Shown here: piece after piece, positions 1 to 8,929 of the stretch
How the letters are laid out: each line of letters begins with the position of its first letter
How positions within the stretch are numbered: position 1 is the stretch's first letter
NCBI GenBank assembly: GCA_035541895.1
Contig: DATKMK010000129.1
Coordinates: forward strand, 1-64,000
Reading direction: 5' to 3'
DNA length: 64,000 nt
Source: DATKMK01 sp035541895
GTDB lineage: Bacteria; Desulfobacterota; Binatia; HRBIN30; JACQVA1
Translations under genes and position numbers: made by a program
The notes under the pieces: generated by a model
Seen by the model: only the letters and a program-made list of their open reading frames with translations
Told to the model about the DNA's origin: nothing
Database searches by the model: none

Positions 1-821
1 GCCATGTTGATGACGCCCATGACGCCGAACGTGATGGCGAGCCCAATAGCGGCGAGCAGCAAGACCGAGCCGAGCGAGACCCCATACCAGGCATTCTGCA
101 CCAGGTCCCACATGGCGAGCCTGGTATCGATCGAGCTGACCGCATCGGCAGCAGCGCGTTTCACCTGATCCGGACTGTCCGCGGGAAGTCCCGCCAGCAG
201 GCCGCGCGCATCCTGATCGCCGCGCTCGCGAATAACCGACACGGCGTCGAGCTTGTCGGCAGCCGGCGCGTCCGGAACGTTGAGGATGATCGCGGCGCGC
301 GCATCGGTCAGGGCGCGTTTGACCCGCGCATCGGTCTCCTTGGCAATCGCCGCGTCCAATGTTTTGAGCGCGTCGGCATCGCGTGCCTTGAACACCGCCT
401 GAGCGGCGTCGTAGCGCTTGCCAGCATCAGGAGACAAAAGTGTCAGCGCCCCCATCGCGGCGTCGATCGCGCGCCGCAGCCGATTGTTCAGACGGATTGG
501 CTTCAAACCCGCGGGTGGCGCGCCGATCACTGCACGCCCGGTGACCGCGTCCATTATCTCCCCGGACTTCTTGCGAACGTAGACCTTCTTGTCGTTGGGA
601 TCGAACAGCAGGCGCCCGTCCTGCAGGGCTTCGATCACCTCGGCGGCGAGCGGATTGCCGCTGGCTGCCACCGCGTTGATCGCCGTCTCGGTATCGCCGA
701 ATGAATCCTTGGCAAAGCCCGAAAGGGCCGCGTCGTAGCCCTGCGCGCGCGCCAGCGACGCGGCAAACAGGAAGCCGAGAACAATAACGAGCGCCGTTAA
801 GCGATCGCAGAGCACGCGCAT
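1..821 (-). CDS. urtB: Urea ABC transporter permease UrtB, N-terminal part (runs off the left edge)
   Basis: Inner-membrane permease of the UrtABCDE urea importer. The visible part is about 272 codons: a signal-like hydrophobic N-terminus ending in a run of Ala and Arg, then a roughly 200-residue extracytoplasmic domain rich in Ala and Asp that is typical of UrtB and absent from ordinary LivH permeases. The first membrane segment follows, in a stretch reading GVSLGSVLLLAAIGLAITFG, which is highly conserved in UrtB. The ATG at 821 follows the signal-peptide logic. It lies 65 bases downstream of urtA on the same strand, so it is co-transcribed with the binding protein. The C-terminal permease part lies outside the window. 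Confidence 0.93.
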   Translation of the reverse strand, partial: MRVLCDRLTALVIVLGFLFAASLARAQGYDAALSGFAKDSFGDTETAINAVAASGNPLAAEVIEALQDGRLLFDPNDKKVYVRKKSGEIMDAVTGRAVIGAPPAGLKPIRLNNRLRRAIDAAMGALTLLSPDAGKRYDAAQAVFKARDADALKTLDAAIAKETDARVKRALTDARAAIILNVPDAPAADKLDAVSVIRERGDQDARGLLAGLPADSPDQVKRAAADAVSSIDTRLAMWDLVQNAWYGVSLGSVLLLAAIGLAITFGVMGVINM

Positions 822-886
822 GATTGTTGATCCCGGCCGGTAGGAGGTGGAGGCGGCGCCACGTCGCCGCCTCCGGGTTCACGGCG

Positions 887-2167
887 TCAGCTGCCGCACT
901 TGTTGGTCTTGGTGTTGAAGTTGCCGCAGTTGAGCTTGACCCAGTCGGCAACGAGATCCTTGGAGCCTTCGAGATAAGGCGACCAGGCCGCGCCGGGCAC
1001 CAGCTTGTCGGTCTTCCACACCACGTCGAACTGGCCGTCGTCGCGGATTTCACCAATGTATACGGGCTTGGTGATGTGGTGGTTGGGAAGCATCTCCGAC
1101 GTACCGCCCGTCAGGTTCGGAGCCTGCGTGCCGGGCAACGCCGCGATGACTTTGTCCGGATCCGTGGTGCCGGCCTTCTCGACTGCCTTCACCCACATGG
1201 CGAAGCCGATGACATGGGCTTCCATCGGGTCATTGAAGGTGCGCTTCGGGTTTTTGGTGAAGGCGTGCCACTTGTCGATGTACTCCTTGTTGAGCGGCGT
1301 ATCGATCGACTGGAAGTAGTTCCAGGCTGCCAAATGCCCGACCAGCGGTTTGGTGTCGAGGCCGGCGAGTTCTTCTTCACCCACCGAGAACGCGACTACC
1401 GGGATGTCGGTCGCTTTGATGCCCTGGTTGCCCAGTTCCTTGTAGAACGGCACGTTGGCGTCGCCGTTGATCGTCGACACCACCGCGGTCTTCTTGCCGG
1501 CGCTGCCGAACTTCTTGATGTCGGCGACGATGCTCTGCCAGTCGGAATGGCCGAACGGCGTGTAGTTGATCATGATGTCGTCGCTCGCCACGCCCTTGGC
1601 TTTCAAGTAGGCCTCGAGAATCTTGTTGGTCGTGCGCGGATAGACGTAGTCGGTGCCGGCGAGGACCCAGCGCTTCACTTTGAGGTCGTTCATCAAGTAG
1701 TCGACGGCCGGGATCGCTTGTTGGTTGGGCGCCGCACCGGTGTAGAAGACGTTCTTCGACGACTCTTCACCCTCGTACTGCACCGGATAGAAGAGCAAGC
1801 CGTTCAATTCCTCGAACACCGGCAGCACCGACTTGCGCGACACCGACGTCCAGCAGCCGAATACCGCCGCCACCTTATCCTTTTCGAGCAACTGCCGGGC
1901 CTTCTCGGCGAACAACGGCCAGTTCGAGGCGGGGTCGACCACTACCGCCTCGAGCTGCTTTCCCAGCAGGCCACCCTTCTTGTTCTGCTCGTCGATGAGC
2001 ATGAGCATGGTGTCCTTGAGCGTGGTCTCGCTGATCGCCATCGTTCCCGAGAGCGAATGCAGGATACCGACTTTGATCGTATCGGCCGCGCGCGCCGGCG
2101 GCGCGAGCCAAAGCGAGGCGGCCAGTGTCGCCGCTACCAGAGCATGAATACGCATCGTCGTTCTCAT
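887..2167 (-). CDS. urtA: Urea ABC transporter substrate-binding protein UrtA
   Basis: Periplasmic urea-binding protein delivering substrate to UrtBC. It has 426 residues, the usual family length. It has a signal peptide (about residues 1-27, ending PARA-A), then a type I periplasmic binding fold starting IKVGILHSLSGTMAISE. Family motifs such as DPASNWPLFAEKA, FGCWTSVSRKSVLPVFE and FYPVQYEGEE are present. The ATG at 2167 has a strong GAGGAGG site seven bases upstream. It sits between a porin gene (50-base gap) and urtB, so the three form a urea import operon from outer membrane to inner membrane. Such systems are normally nitrogen-regulated; see the candidate sigma-54 site upstream of the porin. 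Confidence 0.96.
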   Translation of the reverse strand: MRTTMRIHALVAATLAASLWLAPPARAADTIKVGILHSLSGTMAISETTLKDTMLMLIDEQNKKGGLLGKQLEAVVVDPASNWPLFAEKARQLLEKDKVAAVFGCWTSVSRKSVLPVFEELNGLLFYPVQYEGEESSKNVFYTGAAPNQQAIPAVDYLMNDLKVKRWVLAGTDYVYPRTTNKILEAYLKAKGVASDDIMINYTPFGHSDWQSIVADIKKFGSAGKKTAVVSTINGDANVPFYKELGNQGIKATDIPVVAFSVGEEELAGLDTKPLVGHLAAWNYFQSIDTPLNKEYIDKWHAFTKNPKRTFNDPMEAHVIGFAMWVKAVEKAGTTDPDKVIAALPGTQAPNLTGGTSEMLPNHHITKPVYIGEIRDDGQFDVVWKTDKLVPGAAWSPYLEGSKDLVADWVKLNCGNFNTKTNKCGS

Positions 2168-2217
2168 GACATGTCCTCCTCTTTGTGTGGGGTACTGGGT
2201 TGGTTGCGTGTGCGCCG

Positions 2218-3420
2218 TTAAATCTGGAGCTGAATGGCGAGCTTGACGGCGCTCACGTCGTCGCCCTTAGCGCCCGGTGCGTAGTTCAGGCCTTTGGTCG
2301 CGATGTCACCGTATTCGTAGAAGAGCGACATGCGCGCATTGTGGCCATCAACGATGTAGTTCAGGCCGACTTCGATCTCGCTGCGGTCGGTGCTGTGATC
2401 CGGCAGAACGTCGCTGTAGCGAACATAGGGCTGGAACTTGCCGATACCGACCTTCTGATCCACCAGGTACAACCCGGCGAGCCAGAAGGCATCGCCGTCG
2501 AACATCAAGAACGCGTCGCTGTCGCCGAAGGCCGCGGTCGAGTAGTTGGATTCAAAGTGCTTGTATTCCCCGGTAAAGGTGAAGACGCCCGCGCCCGACA
2601 TCGGCTTCTCGAACAACAGGTCGCCACTGACGCCGAAAAAATCGCCTGGATGTTTGAAGGATCCGCTGCCTTCCTCTTGGTACTGCATCGCGAGCCCCAA
2701 GGTGAAGATGTCGCCGCCGCCGCCGTAGTAGGTACCGCTGGTGTAATAGCCCGGGTTGTCTTCGACGTTGAGGAAATTGTATGCGAGCCGGGTCCCGAAT
2801 AGCGGATTGTCGTGCTGATTGGGTCCCGAGCCGGACGACGATCGGAGGCCATCGAAGACGCCGAGGGCGTACTGGAACGCTCCCTTTGGTCCCGCCGCGC
2901 CCCAGAGCGTCGCGCCTTGGCTGCGCTCGTAGACTCCGGCTCCACCGGAGCCGAACTTTACGCTGAAGTCTGCCGGGTAAAAGGGCGTCTTGTAGGCGTC
3001 ATAAGTGGCCGAATAGAAGGGCCCGTTCATCTCCTGGCGCTCAGCCGGCACCAGCAACCGCCCGGCCCAAATGTTGAACCACGGAGTCAGCTCGATCTTA
3101 GCGATCGCATCGAGCAGCACGAAGTCTTGCAGGCTGCCGTTGCCGCAGAATGCGCACTCGGTGTTGAGTTCGAACTTCAGATACTTGTGAACCTGTCCGC
3201 TGATATAGATGCGGGCGTTGTCGAGATTGAAGTCCTTCGAAAACCCGCTGCCGGCCGGCGTCGCGTCCTCGACCGCCGAAAACGACGTCCGCCCGCCCAA
3301 TCCGATGCTGATCCACTTCGTGTCGTCGATGCTGATCTTGCCGCCCGCGCGCGCCTCCGAAGCTCCCAGCAGCAGCGAGCCCGCGAGGAATGCGAGTCTG
3401 AGTCGTCTCCCATTGCCCAT
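2218..3420 (-). CDS. Outer-membrane porin of the urea uptake operon
   Basis: Predicted beta-barrel porin of 400 residues. It has an N-terminal signal peptide (basic start, LAFLAGSLLLGASEARA) and a body of alternating aromatic and hydrophobic strands ending in a C-terminal segment that closes in ...KLAIQLQI. The strand pattern and motifs such as FNLDNARIYISGQVHKYLKFELN resemble the phosphate-selective porin O/P or FmdC-like family. The ATG at 3420 is preferred over an in-frame ATG 33 bases upstream because an AGGAGGGG site lies just ahead of it. Its position directly before urtA suggests it lets urea or short amides through the outer membrane, which is inferred from context only. No substrate-defining residue can be read from the sequence. 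Confidence 0.8.
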   Translation of the reverse strand: MGNGRRLRLAFLAGSLLLGASEARAGGKISIDDTKWISIGLGGRTSFSAVEDATPAGSGFSKDFNLDNARIYISGQVHKYLKFELNTECAFCGNGSLQDFVLLDAIAKIELTPWFNIWAGRLLVPAERQEMNGPFYSATYDAYKTPFYPADFSVKFGSGGAGVYERSQGATLWGAAGPKGAFQYALGVFDGLRSSSGSGPNQHDNPLFGTRLAYNFLNVEDNPGYYTSGTYYGGGGDIFTLGLAMQYQEEGSGSFKHPGDFFGVSGDLLFEKPMSGAGVFTFTGEYKHFESNYSTAAFGDSDAFLMFDGDAFWLAGLYLVDQKVGIGKFQPYVRYSDVLPDHSTDRSEIEVGLNYIVDGHNARMSLFYEYGDIATKGLNYAPGAKGDDVSAVKLAIQLQI

Positions 3421-3475
3421 AGAACCCCTCCTTTTCGTGTGCCAGTCGACCAAGTGCGCCCCCGCGGGCGTCCTT

Positions 3476-3491
3476 CGCGATTCTCATGCCA
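3476..3491 (-). promoter_or_regulatory. Candidate sigma-54 (-24/-12) promoter for the urea uptake operon
   Basis: On the minus strand the sequence reads TGGCATGAGAATCGCG, which matches the sigma-54 consensus TGGCACG-N4-TTGCA in the -24 GG and -12 GC dinucleotides with the required ten-base spacing between them. The -12 half is imperfect (TCGCG). It would start transcription about 45 bases before the porin ATG. Nitrogen control through sigma-54 is common for urea transporters. I did not find a convincing NtrC enhancer pair upstream. Confidence 0.4.
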
Positions 3492-3670
3492 CGGGAGCAG
3501 TTCCCTGAAAGCGTGCGATCATGTTTGGCGCGCTGCGGGGCACGCACACGATGCAGGCAGCTGCAGCAGGCAGACGCACAAAACACCGGCAAGCTGAGAT
3601 ACTCAGCCGGCCATCGCCCGGCGAGAGCTGCCGAAATGTGCAGCGGTTGAGGAAACCGAGAGCGAGCGGC

Positions 3671-5083
3671 TTAGCGCTCGTCGGCGTCGAACAGCACCAG
3701 TTGGCGGGTGCGCCCTTCGTCCGTGACCGGCACGGGATAACGGCCGGTAAAGCAGGCAGCGCAGTAGCCGTTGCTGTCGCCGTCGCGTCGAAACGCGTAC
3801 ATACCGCGTTCGCTGAGATACCCGAGGCTGTCGGCGCCGATGAAGTCGCGGATCGCGTCGATGGTGTTACTGTGCGCGATCAGCTCTTCGCTCGTCGGCG
3901 TGTCGACACCGTAAAAGCACGAGCCGATGGTAGGCGGCGAGCTGATCCGCATGTGGACTTCGCGGGCGCCGGCATGCCGGAGCATCGTGACCAACTTACG
4001 GCTGGTCGTCCCGCGCACGATTGAATCGTCCACCACGACTACCCGCTTGTCGCGCAGCACCGCGGCCTGCGCGTTGAGCTTCACCTTCACGCCGAAATGC
4101 CGGATCGCGTCCTGGGGCTCGATGAAGGTGCGGCCGACGTAGTGATTGCGAATCAGGCCCATGTCGAACGGGATGCCAGCCTCTTCTGCGTAGCCCAAGG
4201 CAGCCGGAACGCCGGAGTCCGGTACCGGGATCACCACGTCCGCGGTCGCGGGTTGCTCGCGCGCCAACTGGCGCCCGAGTTCCTTGCGAACCTGATAGAC
4301 ATTGCGCCCGTACACCAGGCTGTCGGGACGAGCGAAATAGATGTACTCGAATACGCAGCTCGTCCGCGCGGCAGCCGGAAACGGCCGATAGCTTTCCACG
4401 CCGGCCGCCGACGCGACCACCAGCTCGCCGGGATCGATTTCGCGCTCGAAGTCCGCGCCGATAAGGTCGAGTGCGCAGGTCTCCGATGCCACCACCACCG
4501 CGTCCTTGATGCGCCCCAGTACCAGCGGACGGAACCCGTTGGGATCGCGCACCGCGATCATCTCGGTCGGGGTGAGGAACAAGAGCGAGTACGCACCCCG
4601 CACCTGCGACAGCGCGGCGACCACCCGATCGACCATGCGCGTCTCGCGCGCGGTGGCAATCAAATGCACGATCACCTCGGTGTCGACGGTGGATTGAAAG
4701 ATCGATCCCCGCGCCTCGAGTTGCTCGCGCAGTTCCATCGCGTTGACGAGGTTGCCGTTGTGGGCAACGGCCAGCCCGCCGTTGCCATACTCGACGACGA
4801 ACGGCTGGGTGTTTTTGAGCAACGTCTTGCCGGCGGTCGAGTAACGATTGTGGCCGATCGCGGCGTCGCCTTGGAGGCGATTGATGATGTCGGCGTTGAA
4901 GACGTCGGCGACCAGACCGAGGCCGCGATGGGAGATCAGAATGTCTCGGTTCGCCGAGACAATGCCCGCACCTTCCTGTCCGCGGTGCTGGAGCGCGTAG
5001 AGGCCAAGGTACACGAAATTCGCTGCTTCCGGATGGCCGTACACGCCAACGATCCCACACTCCTCGCGGAACCGATCGAACAT
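3671..5083 (-). CDS. purF: Amidophosphoribosyltransferase PurF
   Basis: First committed step of purine synthesis: PRPP plus glutamine to 5-phosphoribosylamine. It has 470 residues. An eight-residue propeptide precedes the catalytic Cys9 (MFDRFREEC-GIVGV), so this is the self-processed type. The N-terminal glutaminase domain carries LQHRGQEGAG and the RGxYS region. The C-terminal phosphoribosyltransferase domain has the PRPP motif VVVDDSIVRGTTSRK. Cysteines in GSCFYG and YCAACFTGRYP are the usual 4Fe-4S ligands of the Bacillus-type enzyme. It is the last gene of purS-purQ-purL-purF, 21 bases after purL. Confidence 0.97.
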   Translation of the reverse strand: MFDRFREECGIVGVYGHPEAANFVYLGLYALQHRGQEGAGIVSANRDILISHRGLGLVADVFNADIINRLQGDAAIGHNRYSTAGKTLLKNTQPFVVEYGNGGLAVAHNGNLVNAMELREQLEARGSIFQSTVDTEVIVHLIATARETRMVDRVVAALSQVRGAYSLLFLTPTEMIAVRDPNGFRPLVLGRIKDAVVVASETCALDLIGADFEREIDPGELVVASAAGVESYRPFPAAARTSCVFEYIYFARPDSLVYGRNVYQVRKELGRQLAREQPATADVVIPVPDSGVPAALGYAEEAGIPFDMGLIRNHYVGRTFIEPQDAIRHFGVKVKLNAQAAVLRDKRVVVVDDSIVRGTTSRKLVTMLRHAGAREVHMRISSPPTIGSCFYGVDTPTSEELIAHSNTIDAIRDFIGADSLGYLSERGMYAFRRDGDSNGYCAACFTGRYPVPVTDEGRTRQLVLFDADER

Positions 5084-5104
5084 CGCCGCCCCCCCTCGCC
5101 GCTG

Positions 5105-7330
5105 TTACGCTGTGCCAAACCGGCGTGGCAAACCCGTTTCCCACACGTCGCGCATGTCACTCACGCTGACGTCGATCAGCGTGCCGATGGTCAGTCGCCG
5201 CGGTCGCACTTCGCCGAGCACTTGCAGCGGCACCTCGTGGCGGTCGGCCAGCTCGCGAAGCCGAGCGAGATGTTGACGCCGCAGCGACACCACGATGCGG
5301 GACTGACTCTCTCCGAACAGCAACGCATCGGGGCGAATCGATCCTTCGAGTTCAACCGTGGCCCCCAATTCGCTGCGGGTGGGCGCCGACAGGCAACACT
5401 CGGCCAGCGCAACGGCCAAGCCGCCTTCGCTGCAGTCATGCGCGGAACGCACCAATCCGTCGGCAATCGCTTGCCTACACACGGTCTGGAGCTGGCGCTC
5501 GGTCTTCAGATCGATCCACGGCGGCATGCCGTTGGTGATGCCGAGCTGCGCCAAGTACTCGCTCCCGCCAAGCTCTTCCAGCGTGCGGCCGAGCAGCACG
5601 ATCACGTCTCCTTCACCCTTGAACCACTGCGTCATGTGGCACCCGATGTCGTCGAGGAGCCCGACCATCGCAATCGTCGGCGTCGGCGGAATCGCTCGGC
5701 CTTCCGTCTCATTGTAGAAACTGACGTTGCCGCTGACCACCGGGACGTTGAGCGCCGCGCACGCGTCGCGCAGACCGTGAATCGCCTCGACGAATTGCCA
5801 CATGATCTCGGGCTTCTCGGGATTGCCGAAATTGAGGCAGTCGGTGAGTCCGATCGGCGTCGCGCCGGCGCACACCACGTTGCGCGCGCTTTCGACCACC
5901 GCGATCATTGCACCGACATAGGGATCGAGCTGGCAATAGCGACTGTTGCAGTCGACGCTCAGCGCGAGCGCCTTGGTCGTCCCCTTCACGCGGACAACCG
6001 CGGCATCGGAGCCCGGCTGCACCACAGTGTTCCCACGCACCAGATAATCGTACTGTCGAATCACCCAGGCGCGTGACGCGATGTTGGGCGCGTCGAGCAG
6101 ATTCAACAACGTCCGATTGTAATCGCCCGGCAGCGGGATTTGATTGAGATCCAACGCCTGCGCGGCCTCGAACTGCGGCGACACGGCTGCCGGGCGCTCG
6201 TACACGGGCGCGTCGTCGGTCAGCGGTGCCAGCGGCAGACACGCGACTTCCTCGCCGCCGAAGCGGACGCGGAACAGTTGGTCATCAGTAATACTTCCGA
6301 CTACCACCGCGTCGAGGTCCCACTTGGCAAACACCTCGTGAACCGTTGCCTCGGCCCCGGCCTTGGCGACGATCAGCATCCGCTCTTGCGATTCCGACAA
6401 CAGGATCTCGTACGGCGTCATCCCGGTTTCGCGACGCGGCACGGCATCCAAGTCGAGGATCAGTCCGGTGCCGCCGCGCGCGGCCATCTCCACCGAGGAA
6501 CTCGTCAACCCGGCCGCGCCCATGTCCTGAATCGCGACGATCGCGTCGCGTTCCATCAGTTCGAGACAGGCTTCCAACAGCAGCTTTTCGGTGAACGGAT
6601 CCCCGACTTGGACCGTCGGGCGCTTGCGCTCGGTCTCGTCGCCGAACTCCGCCGAGGCGAGCAAACTCGCGCCGTGGATGCCGTCACGGCCGGTCTTCGA
6701 CCCCACATACATGACGGGATTGCCGACGCCGGCGGCACGCGCCCGAAAGATGCGGTCGGCGCGAACAATTCCAAGCGTGAACGCGTTGACGAGAATGTTC
6801 TCGTTGTAGCCGGCATCGAAGTAGATCTCACCGCCGACTGTGGGAACGCCGATGCAGTTGCCATAGCCGCCGATGCCCGAGACGACGCCGTGCACGAGGT
6901 AGCGCGTGCGCGGATGGTCGATCGCGCCGAAGCGCAACGAGTTGAGACTGGCGATCGGCCGCGCGCCCATCGTGAACACATCTCGGAGAATCCCGCCCAC
7001 GCCGGTGGCCGCACCCTGATACGGCTCAACGTACGACGGGTGATTGTGGCTTTCGATTTTGAATACGGCCGCCAAGCCGTCGCCGATATCGATCGCGCCG
7101 GCGTTCTCGCCGGGTCCTTGCAAGACCCGTGGGCCGCGGGTCGGCAGCTCACGCAACCACCGCCGCGAACTCTTGTAGCTGCAATGCTCCGACCACATGA
7201 CGGAGAAGATGCCCAACTCGACATACGTCGGCACGCGGCCGAGCGCCTTGAGGATGCGGTCGTACTCGTCGGCGCTGAGTCCGTGCTCAGCCGCCAATTC
7301 CGGGGTCACGGTTGGAGCGGTGGGGGACAT
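5105..7330 (-). CDS. purL: Phosphoribosylformylglycinamidine synthase, large subunit PurL
   Basis: ATP-dependent conversion of FGAR to FGAM, working with PurQ (glutaminase) and PurS. At 741 residues it is the short PurL form without a fused glutaminase domain, which agrees with separate purQ and purS genes next door. It has two AIRS-like halves. The N-terminal signature is SEHCSYKSSR; the ATP/substrate loop includes ESHNHPSYVEPYQGAATGVGGI, and the C-terminal half has AHDCSEGGLAVALAE. The start at 7330 has only a weak ribosome site, and the gene lies 12 bases after purQ, so translational coupling is likely. Confidence 0.97.
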   Translation of the reverse strand: MSPTAPTVTPELAAEHGLSADEYDRILKALGRVPTYVELGIFSVMWSEHCSYKSSRRWLRELPTRGPRVLQGPGENAGAIDIGDGLAAVFKIESHNHPSYVEPYQGAATGVGGILRDVFTMGARPIASLNSLRFGAIDHPRTRYLVHGVVSGIGGYGNCIGVPTVGGEIYFDAGYNENILVNAFTLGIVRADRIFRARAAGVGNPVMYVGSKTGRDGIHGASLLASAEFGDETERKRPTVQVGDPFTEKLLLEACLELMERDAIVAIQDMGAAGLTSSSVEMAARGGTGLILDLDAVPRRETGMTPYEILLSESQERMLIVAKAGAEATVHEVFAKWDLDAVVVGSITDDQLFRVRFGGEEVACLPLAPLTDDAPVYERPAAVSPQFEAAQALDLNQIPLPGDYNRTLLNLLDAPNIASRAWVIRQYDYLVRGNTVVQPGSDAAVVRVKGTTKALALSVDCNSRYCQLDPYVGAMIAVVESARNVVCAGATPIGLTDCLNFGNPEKPEIMWQFVEAIHGLRDACAALNVPVVSGNVSFYNETEGRAIPPTPTIAMVGLLDDIGCHMTQWFKGEGDVIVLLGRTLEELGGSEYLAQLGITNGMPPWIDLKTERQLQTVCRQAIADGLVRSAHDCSEGGLAVALAECCLSAPTRSELGATVELEGSIRPDALLFGESQSRIVVSLRRQHLARLRELADRHEVPLQVLGEVRPRRLTIGTLIDVSVSDMRDVWETGLPRRFGTA

Positions 7331-7342
7331 TGTCGGAGCCGG

Positions 7343-8074
7343 CTAGTGACCAGGGGCCACGGACGCCACCGCTTCGGTGCGTCCCGCCGCATTCGCAGCC
7401 ACCACCGATCGGAAGATGCGCAGTCCGTCATCACCCCCGAGCAACTTTTCCACGACGTACTCTGGGTGCGGCATGAGACCGAAGACGTTGCGGGCTCGAT
7501 TGCAAATGCCGGCGACGTTGTGCAGGGATCCATTCGGATTGGCCGCCTCACTGACTCGACCACTGGCGTCGACATAGCGCAGCACGACCTGGCCGTGCTC
7601 TTCGAGATCGCGCAGGGTCACCTCGTCGGCCACGTAACAGCCCTCGCCGTGCTTGATCGGCAGTGTGAGGATCTCGCCCGGCTTGTACGCGTTGGTGAAC
7701 GGCGTCGAGCTGTTATCGACGCGAACGTGCACCGGCGCGCAGATGAACGAGAGGCCGCGATTGCGGATGAGCACACCGGGGAGCAGCCCCGCCTCGCACA
7801 ACACTTGAAAGCCGTTGCAGATACCGAGGACGAGCCCGCCCGCGCGCGCGAACGACGCCACACTGTCCATCACCGGCGAGAAGCGCGCCAGCGCGCCGCA
7901 GCGCAAGTAGTCGCCGTAGGAGAATCCGCCCGGCAAGACGACGCAATCGACGCCGTGAAGGTCGCGGTCCTTGTGCCACAACGACACAGCCGGCGACCCG
8001 AGCACGTGATCGATGGCGTAGAGCGCGTCGTGGTCATCGAGCGAGCCGGGAAACGTCACCACACCCCAGCGCAT
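7343..8074 (-). CDS. purQ: Phosphoribosylformylglycinamidine synthase, glutaminase subunit PurQ
   Basis: Class I glutamine amidotransferase subunit of the FGAM synthase complex. It has 243 residues. The oxyanion region is VVLPGGFSYGDYLRCGALAR. The nucleophile cysteine lies in GICNGFQVL, and the His-Glu pair is in LMPHPEYVVE. The ATG at 8074 follows a GCAGGAG site. It is in the second position of the purine operon, 25 bases downstream of purS. Confidence 0.96.
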   Translation of the reverse strand: MRWGVVTFPGSLDDHDALYAIDHVLGSPAVSLWHKDRDLHGVDCVVLPGGFSYGDYLRCGALARFSPVMDSVASFARAGGLVLGICNGFQVLCEAGLLPGVLIRNRGLSFICAPVHVRVDNSSTPFTNAYKPGEILTLPIKHGEGCYVADEVTLRDLEEHGQVVLRYVDASGRVSEAANPNGSLHNVAGICNRARNVFGLMPHPEYVVEKLLGGDDGLRIFRSVVAANAAGRTEAVASVAPGH

Positions 8075-8099
8075 GTCGACTCCTGCAGGCCTACCCTAT

Positions 8100-8342
8100 C
8101 TACTCGTGCAACTCGAAGCGGTAGTCTTCGATGACGCCGTTGGCGAGCAGCTTGCGACACATTTCGTCGACTCGCTGTTCCGCCGCCTTGCGCGCCTGCC
8201 CCTCGAGCCGCACCTCCAGGTACTTGCCGAGCCGCACGCCCTCCACTTCGGCAAAACCGAGCGCATGCAGGGAGTGTTCAATCGCTTTCCCGGCTGGATC
8301 GAGCACACCAGGCTTGAGGGTCACGTACACCTTGGCGAGCAC
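8100..8342 (-). CDS. purS: Phosphoribosylformylglycinamidine synthase subunit PurS
   Basis: Small subunit that bridges PurL and PurQ. With a GTG start at 8342 the protein is 80 residues and begins (M)LAKVYVTLKPGVLDPAG, which is the usual PurS N-terminus. An in-frame GTG 18 bases upstream would add a few residues. However, an AGGAGG site lies inside that extension, five bases before the GTG at 8342, so the shorter form is preferred. It is the first gene of the purine cluster. I could not assign a promoter with confidence in the 130 bases upstream. Confidence 0.92.
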   Translation of the reverse strand: MLAKVYVTLKPGVLDPAGKAIEHSLHALGFAEVEGVRLGKYLEVRLEGQARKAAEQRVDEMCRKLLANGVIEDYRFELHE

Positions 8343-8474
8343 CACCGCCTCCTCTTCCACACGAGTGAGCTACGCGCTCACGAGTCATCCGATGGCAACC
8401 TCATAGCGTAAATCTTGATGGAGGTCGATGGAGGGAAATGCACGGTCATCGCGCGCCGACTGCGCGCGCGCGGT

Positions 8475-8927
8475 CTACGCCCCCGTGTGCCCAAACCCAC
8501 CGGAACCCCGCGGCGTAGTCTCGAGACTCGCGACCGGCCGCCACTCGACCCGCGTGACCGGCGCGACGATGAGTTGGGCGATGCGATCACCCCGGGCAAT
8601 CGGAAACGGCTCGCTCCCGTGGTTGATGATCAGGACAAGGATTTCGCCACGATAGTCGGCGTCGATCGTGCCCGGCGAGTTCAGCAGCGTGACGCCGTGC
8701 CGGAGCGCGAGCCCGCTCCGCGGCCGCACTTGCGCCTCGTAGCCCGCGGGTAGTTGAATAGCCAGGCCGGTTGGAATCAACCGCCGCTCTCCCGGCTGCA
8801 CCACGATCGTCGTATCGAGATCGGCGCAGAGGTCCATCCCGGCGGCGGCGTGAGTCGCATACGCCGGGAGCGGAAGATCGGCGGTGGGGCGGAGCCGCTG
8901 GACGGCAACGGTGACCGACTGGGACAC
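8475..8927 (-). CDS. dut: Deoxyuridine 5'-triphosphate nucleotidohydrolase (dUTPase)
   Basis: Hydrolyses dUTP to dUMP and pyrophosphate. It is a homotrimeric enzyme of 150 residues, the standard length. The five dUTPase motifs are visible: AAGMDLCAD, PRSGLALRHG, LNSPGTIDADYRGEI, RGDRIAQLIV and the C-terminal glycine-rich arm RGSGGFGHTG. The GTG start at 8927 lies two bases after the stop of the M16 peptidase gene, which points to coupling with the upstream pnp-peptidase pair. Confidence 0.97.
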   Translation of the reverse strand: MSQSVTVAVQRLRPTADLPLPAYATHAAAGMDLCADLDTTIVVQPGERRLIPTGLAIQLPAGYEAQVRPRSGLALRHGVTLLNSPGTIDADYRGEILVLIINHGSEPFPIARGDRIAQLIVAPVTRVEWRPVASLETTPRGSGGFGHTGA

Positions 8928-8929
8928 GT

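Noticed and set aside
3640..3690. Hairpin CGAGCG...CGCTCG around the purF stop as a terminator
   Set aside because: The stem is only six base pairs and no T run follows on the minus strand.
4097..6076. Long plus-strand frame opposite purF/purL
   Set aside because: Antisense shadow of well-recognised purine genes; no domain or signal on the plus strand.
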